Shown piece after piece: positions 8,494-16,152 of a stretch of DNA of 64,000 nucleotides. Positions within the stretch are counted from its first letter, which is position 1, and each line of letters starts with the position of its first letter. The position numbers and the translations under genes are program-made. Origin of the DNA: Affinundibacterium fentianense (GTDB lineage: Bacteria; Pseudomonadota; Gammaproteobacteria; Burkholderiales; Burkholderiaceae_D); contig NZ_JAGSPJ010000002.1 of assembly GCF_018139545.1 (NCBI RefSeq), forward strand, positions 186,001-250,000, read 5' to 3'. The notes beneath the pieces are model-generated. The model saw only the letters and a program-made list of their open reading frames with translations, was not told the DNA's origin and did not search any database.

Positions 8494-10635
8494 CTACCTT
8501 TTTCTATTCGAATCCGCGATAAGGCGTCCAATCTCTCGACTAAACTCTTCATTCGCACGAGCGTTATTTTCAGTTGCGATACGATAACTCATCCTATTCG
8601 CCTTCAAATAGGCTGCATTATTTGTATTGATCGATTGCCGACCAAGATCTGATCGATAGAATTTCAGCATTTTTTCAAGTTCAATGACCGAATGCGAGTT
8701 AGCATAATGATCGACCAGCACCGCTGAAAATGTCCGACTATCTAAGGTCTTGCACGCTTGTTCTTGATAGGTCTTTAACGCAGATACGACGAGCGGCCAA
8801 GAATGCGACGAAGGCGAGATACCGCCAAAGTAACTAGGATTATCCTTGTATATTTTTTCTGCTGTCGTCAAAGCTTGTTCATCCAGACACAAACGATGCA
8901 AAGCATTCGATTGCGCTTCATTGTCGAAGGCATCAATTAGACTTTGCGCTAATTCTTGACGTCTTTGTCGGTCAACTGTGTCTACGAAGGCCAATCCGCG
9001 AGCGCCGATTTCCTCCTTATCTGTCGATTGCGATGTCCTTGTCGATTTCTTCAGGCGGTCCAACTTCGCCTGAATTTCCTCACCGACAAAAATTTGCGGA
9101 TGCGAAGGCTCGTATTCTTCTTTTTTCTCCCTTGCATCGATCGCTGGTTTGGCTACTGCAAACGCCTCTACGAACGAGAGATCGCTGCCGAGGGCATCCA
9201 CAAAAAACGCTTTGCCAAAATACGTGTACTCGGCATCATTGCTACAGCCAAAAGAAGTTTTATCTGCCGCTGCTGAGGTAATAATCAGACTATTGGGATT
9301 TTTTAAGGGTTCGATATATCCACCTGAATAGCAAGCTGAAATCACAATCACACGGTGCTTAATACCCGCTTGATCTAACATCGTTTTAAGAACTTGTGGG
9401 TTAAGCTGCTTAAATTGCATCCCTCCAAACTCGAGACTAAATTCGTGCGTTTTTGAACCATGCGATGTCAAGTACAGAAACAAGACATCACGATCGGAAC
9501 GCATCAGCGTTCCGACTTTATCGATCGCCGCCTGCAAAGCTGTCAGGCTGGCAATCGAGGTTTCATTCACGGTTAATTTATTATTGATTAAGCGAATACT
9601 GTGATTAGCCGTGTTAAATCGTTGTTGAAACAATTGTTCAACAAACTTCACTTCGTTCATAAAAACATTTTGACTTGCATAGCCTGCGACGCCAATGAAA
9701 AACATTTGCGGATCCGCATCTGTGGATGCTTGAATTCTTTCTAACTGCTGCTTGAGAATACTCGGTTGGGTATAAAAGATCGCTTCTTGATTGAGGATAT
9801 CGTAGTCACTGACGACAGCACCCTCGTCCCCATCTTGATCCGCTCGATAGTCAGGAATCCAAAGTGAGGCATTTTTGTACATGCCAAAAAGCGGAATACT
9901 CAGCAAAGCGCCAACAACGAAGACGGTCAACGCACGACGAATAATTTGTTGAACCCGAACAATTCTAATCGTCGCTATGGCTGCAGCTAGGCTAATCCAC
10001 AGTGCCATAGCTAAATCAAAACTCGGCCGCCAATCCGGCAGATAAGTCCGCAATAATCCGAGTCTATATATTTCGATCGCGAGCAAATAACATAGCTGAT
10101 GTATCAAATAAAGACCCGAGAACATCATAGTCAATACACTTAACTGACGAGCTTGCTGCGTTCGCGCCAATACAATGATCGCACTCAAAAGACTAACAGG
10201 AATATAGAAAAGTAATCCTGGCATACCATATAAAACGATCTGCCCTCGACTACCTACTTGTGTGACGTCCGCAATCAATTGAATCAGAACAGATATCAAG
10301 ACTAGAACAAGTAAGAAAGCCCAAGAACCTTCCCATCCCTGAGTCGAAAATTTTCGATATACACTCGCTCTAAAGACCGCTACAACAAATGCAAGAAAAT
10401 TAGATTTATTATTGGCGGTTTCAACATCAGATCGCGCTCGATTTGCGAATATTGGGCTGGGCGACTCTTCGCAGGGCGACTCTTCGCAGGGCGACTCTGC
10501 GCAGGGCGACTCTTCGCAGGGCGACTCTTCGCTTGGCACGTCCAAACGCATCCCTTCATTCACAATCGACATTTCCTGTCCTTCGACTAAAAGCGGATTT
10601 CCGGACTGGGTCGCATCTTCGTTTGATTTGTCCAT
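8494..10635 (-). CDS. Membrane-anchored C13 family (legumain/caspase-like) peptidase
   Basis: 713 residues. Residues 1-75 are acidic and polar and hold a five-residue tandem repeat of the form EESPC (37-59). About five hydrophobic segments follow (roughly 105-122, 133-156, 170-190, 207-225, 237-250). The region after 280 is a C13-type cysteine peptidase: the catalytic histidine is His392 in YLTSHGS and the cysteine Cys435 in VISACYSGG, each after a hydrophobic strand as in legumain, GPI transamidase and caspase folds. The C-terminus (about 620-705: KMLKFYRSDLGRQ) resembles DUF2059. It starts 48 bases after the lytic transglycosylase on the same strand, so it may be cotranscribed with proS. 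The ribosome site is weak (GAGAA). Function and substrate are unknown; the peptidase family assignment is firm. Confidence 0.8.
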   Translation of the reverse strand: MDKSNEDATQSGNPLLVEGQEMSIVNEGMRLDVPSEESPCEESPCAESPCEESPCEESPSPIFANRARSDVETANNKSNFLAFVVAVFRASVYRKFSTQGWEGSWAFLLVLVLISVLIQLIADVTQVGSRGQIVLYGMPGLLFYIPVSLLSAIIVLARTQQARQLSVLTMMFSGLYLIHQLCYLLAIEIYRLGLLRTYLPDWRPSFDLAMALWISLAAAIATIRIVRVQQIIRRALTVFVVGALLSIPLFGMYKNASLWIPDYRADQDGDEGAVVSDYDILNQEAIFYTQPSILKQQLERIQASTDADPQMFFIGVAGYASQNVFMNEVKFVEQLFQQRFNTANHSIRLINNKLTVNETSIASLTALQAAIDKVGTLMRSDRDVLFLYLTSHGSKTHEFSLEFGGMQFKQLNPQVLKTMLDQAGIKHRVIVISACYSGGYIEPLKNPNSLIITSAAADKTSFGCSNDAEYTYFGKAFFVDALGSDLSFVEAFAVAKPAIDAREKKEEYEPSHPQIFVGEEIQAKLDRLKKSTRTSQSTDKEEIGARGLAFVDTVDRQRRQELAQSLIDAFDNEAQSNALHRLCLDEQALTTAEKIYKDNPSYFGGISPSSHSWPLVVSALKTYQEQACKTLDSRTFSAVLVDHYANSHSVIELEKMLKFYRSDLGRQSINTNNAAYLKANRMSYRIATENNARANEEFSREIGRLIADSNRKR
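10459..10533. repeat. Five 15-bp tandem repeats inside the C13 peptidase gene
   Basis: Five units of GGGCGACTCTTCGCA, with one single-base variant and a changed last base. As 15 bp is a multiple of three, copy number change keeps the frame and adds or removes one EESPC unit in the N-terminal tail. Confidence 0.95.
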
Positions 10636-10683
10636 TGATTCATTCTCAAAATAATGTTGATAACGACACCGAGAAATCGATCT

Positions 10684-11328
10684 CTAGCCTTTAAACTCCC
10701 AATTCTTCCAATTAGCTAATACCGCGTTAGGATATTCTGGACGTCCGCGACTCCCGTTATAGCGCCCTAGTGCCAAAAATAAATTGCCGCCTTCCATATC
10801 GATATACATACGCAGAATCGAACAACCATAACGTAAGTTGGTTTGCATTTGGAATAATTTTTTTGGGTCTCCATCCCCAATCACGCGAGACCAAAATGGC
10901 ATCACTTGCATATAGCCGCGTGCGCCGACGATAGACACCGCATATTTTTTGAAACCTGATTCGACTTGCATCAAGCCCAACACCATACCCGTATCCAAAC
11001 CAGCGCGTTTAGACTCATACCAAACGGTTTCAAGGAATTCCAAGCGCGTTTGTTTATCTGGCATACGACGCTTGAGACGATCCGAGATTTCGCCTAACCA
11101 ATGCAGGTATTTAATGCGATCTTCAATTTTATCGAATGTCGGTTTGGGTGGACGCGGATCGGCGACGACTTTAGCAAGTGCGAGTCGAACCGAATCAGCG
11201 ATGGCTTCCTCTTTTTGATTACCCGCAATGGCCAATGACGAGACAGCCAGTAATAAGATCAGAAAACAAACGCGAGTTTGTCTTTTTAAAGAACAAACTC
11301 GCGCCAGTACGTCTTTTGTTAACTTCAT
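10684..11328 (-). CDS. Lytic transglycosylase, SLT domain
   Basis: 214-residue peptidoglycan lytic transglycosylase. An N-terminal hydrophobic segment (20-36) acts as signal peptide or anchor. The SLT fold spans about 105-205, with the catalytic glutamate Glu123 in MQVESGF, the GARGYMQVMPFW motif (137-148) and ALGRYNGS near 186. It would cleave the MurNAc-GlcNAc bond in the periplasm. The start codon lies two bases after the proS stop, so it is in an operon with proS, an order common in Burkholderiales. No specific mlt name is assigned. Confidence 0.92.
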   Translation of the reverse strand: MKLTKDVLARVCSLKRQTRVCFLILLLAVSSLAIAGNQKEEAIADSVRLALAKVVADPRPPKPTFDKIEDRIKYLHWLGEISDRLKRRMPDKQTRLEFLETVWYESKRAGLDTGMVLGLMQVESGFKKYAVSIVGARGYMQVMPFWSRVIGDGDPKKLFQMQTNLRYGCSILRMYIDMEGGNLFLALGRYNGSRGRPEYPNAVLANWKNWEFKG

Positions 11329-11330
11329 TC

Positions 11331-13073
11331 TTAGATTTGCTTCGCCTGCAATTTAGCGGTCAAGAAACTGAACATCTCTGCGACAGCAACATTGCTCGCC
11401 TCAGCATCACGGCGACCTTTGTATTCCAAATTGCCTTCTTTTAAACCACGATCACCGATCACAACACGATGCGGTACACCGATCAATTCCCAATCCGCAA
11501 ACATGGAGCCTGGACGCAAATCACGGTCATCCAGCAACACATCGACGCCGGCGGCTAATAAATCGGCATAGAGTTTTTCTGCTTGTTCTTTGACTGCAGG
11601 GCTCTTTTCCATCCCCATAGGACAAATCACCACTTCAAAAGGCGCTATCGCTGTCGGCCAGATAATGCCTTTGTCGTCAAAGTTTTGTTCAATCGCCGCG
11701 CCCAAAATACGTGTGATACCGATGCCATAGCAACCCATTTGCAAAATTTGTGGTTTACCATTTTCATCGAGGAACGTCGCCTTCATCGCTTCGGAATAAC
11801 TAGTACCTAGCTGGAATACGTGACCGACTTCGATACCGCGTTGAATCGCCAACACGCCTTTGCCGTCTGGAGATGGATCGCCAGCAACCACATTGCGCAA
11901 ATCCGCCACCATAGGCTCAGGTAAATCACGCCCCCAGTTAGCACCTGTAAAGTGAAAATCTTCTTCGTTTGCGCCACACACAAAATCGCCCATCATCGCC
12001 ACGGTGCGATCCGCAACCACTTTAACTGGCAACTTGGTATTCACCGGGCCGAGGTAACCGGGTTTTGTACCAAAGTGTTCGACGATTTCTTCTTCGGTTG
12101 CGAAACGGTAGTTAGCTAAGCCTGGTACTTTGCTCGCTTTGATTTCATTCAACTCATGGTCGCCGCGTATTAGCAATAACCAGACTTGTTTAGTGACTTT
12201 ATCTTTTTCTTCGGTTTCAACAGTCAACACGATAGACTTAACCGTGTTTTGCAAAGGAATATTTAAAAGCTCTGCCACATCTTCACACTTGGCTTTACCT
12301 GGTGTCGCTGTTTTTGTTAGCGCCTGTGACGCAGCTTGACGTTCGCTAAACAATGACAAAGCTTCTGCCGCTTCCATATTTGCTGCGTAATCTGAGGTTG
12401 GGCAATACACCAAGGCATCCTCACCCGTTTCCGCAATCACGTGGAACTCATGTGAACCTGTCCCGCCAATCGCGCCGTTATCCGCTGCGACGGCACGGAA
12501 CTGCAAGCCGAAGCGATTAAAAATACGGATATAGGCGTCATACATGGTTTGGTAAGATTTTTTCAAGCCATCCAAATCACGATCAAAAGAATAGGCATCT
12601 TTCATCGTGAATTCGCGACCACGCATCAAGCCGAAACGTGGACGACGTTCGTCGCGGAACTTGGTTTGAATATGGTAAAAGTTAATCGGCAATTGGCGAT
12701 AAGATTTAATCTCTTGACGCGCTACATCGGTAATTGCTTCTTCAGAAGTCGGCTGAATAATGAAATCACGACCATGACGATCTTTCACGCGCATCAATTC
12801 CGCGCCATATTTTTGCCAACGACCTGTTTCTTGCCACAGTTCAGCGGGCTGCACGACCGGCATCAACATTTCAATCGCGCCAGAGCGATCCATCTCTTCA
12901 CGTACAATTTTTTCAACTTTACGAATGACGCGCAAACCCATAGGCATGTAGTTATAAATACCAGAACCGAGACGCTTAATCATCCCGGCACGCATCATTA
13001 ATTTGTGGCTGACGATCTCGGCGTCGGCTGGAGCTTCTTTTAAAGTAGAAATAAAAAACCGTGTTGCGCGCAT
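11331..13073 (-). CDS. proS: Prolyl-tRNA synthetase
   Basis: 580 residues, the usual length of the bacterial type with an inserted editing domain. Class II motifs are visible: motif 1 near [20 protein letters not shown], motif 2 in [17 protein letters not shown] and motif 3 in [13 protein letters not shown]. The editing INS domain lies between about 225 and 400. The C-terminal anticodon-binding domain holds [20 protein letters not shown]. It charges tRNA-Pro in the cytoplasm. It is first in a minus-strand unit with the lytic transglycosylase and is divergent from rppH. Confidence 0.97.
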   Translation of the reverse strand: MRATRFFISTLKEAPADAEIVSHKLMMRAGMIKRLGSGIYNYMPMGLRVIRKVEKIVREEMDRSGAIEMLMPVVQPAELWQETGRWQKYGAELMRVKDRHGRDFIIQPTSEEAITDVARQEIKSYRQLPINFYHIQTKFRDERRPRFGLMRGREFTMKDAYSFDRDLDGLKKSYQTMYDAYIRIFNRFGLQFRAVAADNGAIGGTGSHEFHVIAETGEDALVYCPTSDYAANMEAAEALSLFSERQAASQALTKTATPGKAKCEDVAELLNIPLQNTVKSIVLTVETEEKDKVTKQVWLLLIRGDHELNEIKASKVPGLANYRFATEEEIVEHFGTKPGYLGPVNTKLPVKVVADRTVAMMGDFVCGANEEDFHFTGANWGRDLPEPMVADLRNVVAGDPSPDGKGVLAIQRGIEVGHVFQLGTSYSEAMKATFLDENGKPQILQMGCYGIGITRILGAAIEQNFDDKGIIWPTAIAPFEVVICPMGMEKSPAVKEQAEKLYADLLAAGVDVLLDDRDLRPGSMFADWELIGVPHRVVIGDRGLKEGNLEYKGRRDAEASNVAVAEMFSFLTAKLQAKQI

Positions 13074-13568
13074 GACTTGTTTCTTTTCAGTAATTTAGGG
13101 TTAGGGATGACATCAAATTAACCAAGATCGCGCTACCTTAGATAGACTGGCGACATCGGATTTTTTGAAACAACAACGCTGGAACTTTTTTGTTGAAGTC
13201 CTAGGTTATAATCAACTCAATTTTAAAGGATATGCTGGCTCATGCGCTCACTCTTTGCAATTTTGATGATGGTTTCGACTGCTTAATTGCATTTTTTTTG
13301 CCCGAAATAGGTTTTTGAAAGATATTCTCTGCAAAACTCCTTGAATTCGGCACTAAAAATTTCGCCCGTCAAAACACAGAGTAAGCCTTGGCCACGTTTG
13401 GGATGCCCTAACAATTTGTTCAACAACATCGATTTTAGCTTGGAGTATTGGCTAAAAATGAGGCAAAAATCAGGGTTTTCTGCTGTATGCGAAGATCTGC
13501 ATGATTATGCACTTGTCATGTTTTGAACACTAGTGATGGGTTTCCCAAGAAATAATTGGGGTTAAACC
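13074..13568. other. Divergent promoter region between proS and rppH
   Basis: 495 bases with no supported gene. It should hold the proS promoter (minus) and the rppH promoter (plus). A 13-codon reading frame MRSLFAILMMVSTA followed by a stop begins at the ATG in CTCATGCGC near 13240, with AAAGGA about 12 bases upstream; it looks like a bare signal-like peptide and may be chance. A 61-codon frame at 13341-13526 shows no ribosome site or family features. Confidence 0.4.
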
Positions 13569-14255
13569 ATGTTGGATCGTGAAGGCTTTAGGCCTAACGT
13601 AGGCATTATTATGCTGAACGCCAATAATGAAGTCTGGTGGGGCAAGCGAGTGCGCGAGCATTCTTGGCAATTTCCACAAGGCGGCATTAAATACGGCGAA
13701 TCACCGGAACAAGCCATGTTCCGTGAATTGGAAGAAGAAACGGGATTGCTACCCGAACACGTGAAGATACTTGGTCGCACACGTGACTGGTTGCGCTATG
13801 AAGTCCCCGATCATTTCATCAAACGCGAAATTCGCGGTCACTATCGTGGCCAAAAGCAAATTTGGTTTTTATTGCGAATGGTTGGTCGTGATTGTGACGT
13901 CAATTTGCGTGCAAGCTCGCATCCTGAATTTGATGCGTGGCGTTGGCATGACTATTGGGTTCCCCTTGATACGGTCATTGAGTTTAAGCGTGGCGTTTAT
14001 CAAATGGCACTCCAAGAGCTGTCACGCTTCCTGCACCGTCAAGACGGTCAGAAAAAACCATACCATCAACGTCGCCGTCATCAGGACAACAAAGTAGAGC
14101 CCTCTGTACATAAAGAACAGAAGGTGGAAACGACGGTTGTGCAAGAACATGCGCAAATACCGACGATGCCAAAGGATGGTCAGATTGAGATCAATATCGA
14201 GACAGTCGTGATTAACGAAGTATTTCATACTAATAAATCCTCTACCTCGAATTAG
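13569..14255 (+). CDS. rppH: RNA pyrophosphohydrolase (Nudix)
   Basis: 228-residue Nudix hydrolase that removes pyrophosphate from the 5' end of mRNA and starts decay. The N-terminus [17 protein letters not shown] and the Nudix box (38-60: [13 protein letters not shown], then [10 protein letters not shown]) are typical of RppH, as is RYEVPDHF with KQIWFLLRM. The catalytic core ends near residue 165. A basic, glutamine- and histidine-rich tail of about 60 residues follows ([17 protein letters not shown]), as in other Burkholderiales RppH proteins. It is divergent from proS, and the CNP1-like gene follows on the same strand after 18 bases. Confidence 0.95.
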   Translation: MLDREGFRPNVGIIMLNANNEVWWGKRVREHSWQFPQGGIKYGESPEQAMFRELEEETGLLPEHVKILGRTRDWLRYEVPDHFIKREIRGHYRGQKQIWFLLRMVGRDCDVNLRASSHPEFDAWRWHDYWVPLDTVIEFKRGVYQMALQELSRFLHRQDGQKKPYHQRRRHQDNKVEPSVHKEQKVETTVVQEHAQIPTMPKDGQIEINIETVVINEVFHTNKSSTSN

Positions 14256-14273
14256 AAATTGCGAAGGATGCAC

Positions 14274-14831
14274 ATGATGTTAATAAACAAGCTGTTCCCT
14301 TGGATGAACATCGGCGTCGCAAAAAGTCTTGCCTTAGGCCTGTGTCTAGCAAGTTCAGCTTGCTATTCCTATGCCTATTCTGATTCCCAAGATATTGTCG
14401 AGAAGGAAGTTAAAGTCTGGATTGATAGCCCGGTCCACTTTCCCGCGTCACCGATCTCCGAGAATTTGCTTGCTTTTTATAGCAATGAAAGTCAACGTTT
14501 TTTCATTGATCGACTCTCGGTCAGCGTCGCTGCGGATGGTAGTTTCCGGTACACGATCGTATCGATCAGTTCGACTGGAGCAAAAAATGTGAGCTATGAG
14601 GGATTGCGCTGCGATTCCAATGAAAAACGCCTGTTCGCATTCGGACGTCATGATGGCAGTTGGTCCGCGTCAAGACGAGACAACTGGGATGGCTTTAGCG
14701 CTCGTGGCATCAATCAACAGCATGCCACGCTGGCTTGGGATTTTGTATGTGAAGGTGGGAGCGTCGCTGGCAATGCAGACAAAATCATCCAACGCATTCA
14801 GCAGAAACAATCACTTCGACAATTTCACTGA
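14274..14831 (+). CDS. CNP1-like family exported protein
   Basis: 185 residues with a signal peptide (about 1-33, SACYSYAYS). The mature part matches the CNP1-like family of beta-proteobacteria by its pattern: EVKVWIDSPVHFPASPISENLL, FFIDRLSVSVAADGSFRYTIV, NVSYEGLRC and RLFAFGRHDGSW. Family function is unknown. The start at ATG 14274 is chosen because GAAGGA sits about six bases upstream; ATGs at 14268 and 14277 are alternatives. It is probably cotranscribed with rppH, from which only 18 bases separate it. The stop codon lies inside the first unit of a tandem repeat. Confidence 0.8.
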   Translation: MMLINKLFPWMNIGVAKSLALGLCLASSACYSYAYSDSQDIVEKEVKVWIDSPVHFPASPISENLLAFYSNESQRFFIDRLSVSVAADGSFRYTIVSISSTGAKNVSYEGLRCDSNEKRLFAFGRHDGSWSASRRDNWDGFSARGINQQHATLAWDFVCEGGSVAGNADKIIQRIQQKQSLRQFH

Positions 14832-14864
14832 GTAAGTACACTGAGTAAGTACACTGAGTAAGTA
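14826..14864. repeat. Three 13-bp tandem repeats over a stop codon
   Basis: Three exact copies of CACTGAGTAAGTA. The first contains the stop codon of the CNP1-like gene, so expansion would not lengthen the protein. It looks like recent slippage. Confidence 0.95.
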
Positions 14865-15060
14865 TTTTCACTTCAAACGGGTTAGCGATCTCAAAGCAAA
14901 CAGAGTTCATAAATTTCAACCAGCGCTTCGTTGATAGAGATTGATGAAGCGCCGCGTTAATGCTTGGTTGACTGAATCGATATTAGCACGCAGAGTCGGC
15001 ACCTCTCACAGTGGACCGTGCAGAATCAAGTCAGCTGCCCGAACCTAACAAAAAACTACC

Positions 15061-15948
15061 ATGCACACACCCGATAAGCCGCTCAAAGGAATCTTCGCAA
15101 TGTTACTCGCCGTGTTGATGTTTGCCATTATGGATGCATCAATGAAGCAACTAACTCGTGACTACGGCCCTATGCAAATCACTTGCATGCGTGCGACATT
15201 TGCTTTGCCATTTATTGTGAGCTGGCTTGTATGGAGTAATAAATTGCAGCACTTGCTTGAGGCACGTTGGCCATTACATCTATTTCGGGCTTTGCTCGGT
15301 ATCACAATGCTAGCGAGTTTTATCAAGAGCGTAGAAACACTCTCGCTCGCCAATGTCTACAGTATTTTTTTTGTTGCACCATTGATGATCAGTGTTTTAT
15401 CGGTTTGGTTTTTAAAAGATAAAGTTAGCTTGAATCAGTGGGCTGCTATTTTGATCGGGTTGGGCGCGGTGTTGTATATGCTCAAGCCCTCTGGCGATGG
15501 GATGTTCAGCTTAGGTTCAGTGATGGTATTAGTCGCCGCACTTTGTTACGCAGTTTCAGCGATAACGGTACGGATACTCGCAAAATCCGACCATGCGGGG
15601 AATATGGTGTTTTGGTTGATGGTAATGATTATGTTAGGAGCGGGCTTACTCGCCGTGCCGGATTGGAAACCACTTCAACTCGTTCATTGGCCTCTATTTT
15701 TATGTATTGGCATTACCGGAGCGTTGGGTCAAGTATTTGTCACAGAAGCCTTTCGCCTCGCACCACCAGCGATCATTGCACCGTTCGAATACACGGCATT
15801 AATTTGGGGGCTCGGTTTTGATATTGTATTTTGGCAGATGTATCCGAGTGCTTCGGTACTAATCGGTGCCGCTATCATCATGTTAAGCGGCCTGTATCTG
15901 ATTTGGCAGCAACATAGCGAAACAACTGAACCAACGCTTCCTCCCTGA
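15061..15948 (+). CDS. EamA/DMT family transporter
   Basis: 295-residue inner-membrane protein with about ten hydrophobic helices and two repeated EamA halves. The first half shows KGIFAMLLAVLMFAIMDASM and MQITCMRATFALPF; the second begins near VMVLVAALCYAVSAITVR. Family members export metabolites or amino acids; the substrate cannot be told. It is monocistronic. An ATG at 15061 follows a weak A-rich leader. A terminator facing the other strand lies at 16001-16032. Confidence 0.88.
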   Translation: MHTPDKPLKGIFAMLLAVLMFAIMDASMKQLTRDYGPMQITCMRATFALPFIVSWLVWSNKLQHLLEARWPLHLFRALLGITMLASFIKSVETLSLANVYSIFFVAPLMISVLSVWFLKDKVSLNQWAAILIGLGAVLYMLKPSGDGMFSLGSVMVLVAALCYAVSAITVRILAKSDHAGNMVFWLMVMIMLGAGLLAVPDWKPLQLVHWPLFLCIGITGALGQVFVTEAFRLAPPAIIAPFEYTALIWGLGFDIVFWQMYPSASVLIGAAIIMLSGLYLIWQQHSETTEPTLPP

Positions 15949-16000
15949 CTCTCCTTTTCTGATGTGTAACTAAACATCGATATCAGACATTTCCACACAA

Positions 16001-16032
16001 AAAAAATCCACTAAGATGTCGCTTAGTGGATT
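16001..16032 (-). terminator. Terminator between converging genes
   Basis: An 11-bp perfect stem AATCCACTAAG (16005-16015) with its complement (16022-16032) and a 6-base loop. Read on the minus strand it is followed by a T-run, so it ends the TonB receptor transcript 120 bases after its stop codon. It may also slow the plus-strand EamA transcript. Confidence 0.85.
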
Positions 16033-16152
16033 CTTCCATTTCAAATACTGAAATGTATACGGAGTGCAGAATTTAACGCTGCGTGATCGACTCTTTTAGA
16101 ACGCAAGCGAAACAGCATTCCACAAATCAATCTCGCTAGCATCGATCTTGCG

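Noticed and set aside
8374-8652. 92-codon plus-strand frame in the receptor/peptidase gap
   Set aside because: It overlaps the 3' end of the C13 gene and shows no coding character.
10459-10533. Possible CRISPR-like array
   Set aside because: Units are directly adjacent with no spacers and lie in a coding frame; a simple tandem repeat.
13240-13285. Short leader-peptide-like frame upstream of rppH
   Set aside because: Only 13 codons and no attenuator structure seen; kept only as a remark in the gap entry.
13341-13526. 61-codon plus-strand frame between proS and rppH
   Set aside because: No ribosome site and no recognisable pattern; probably chance.
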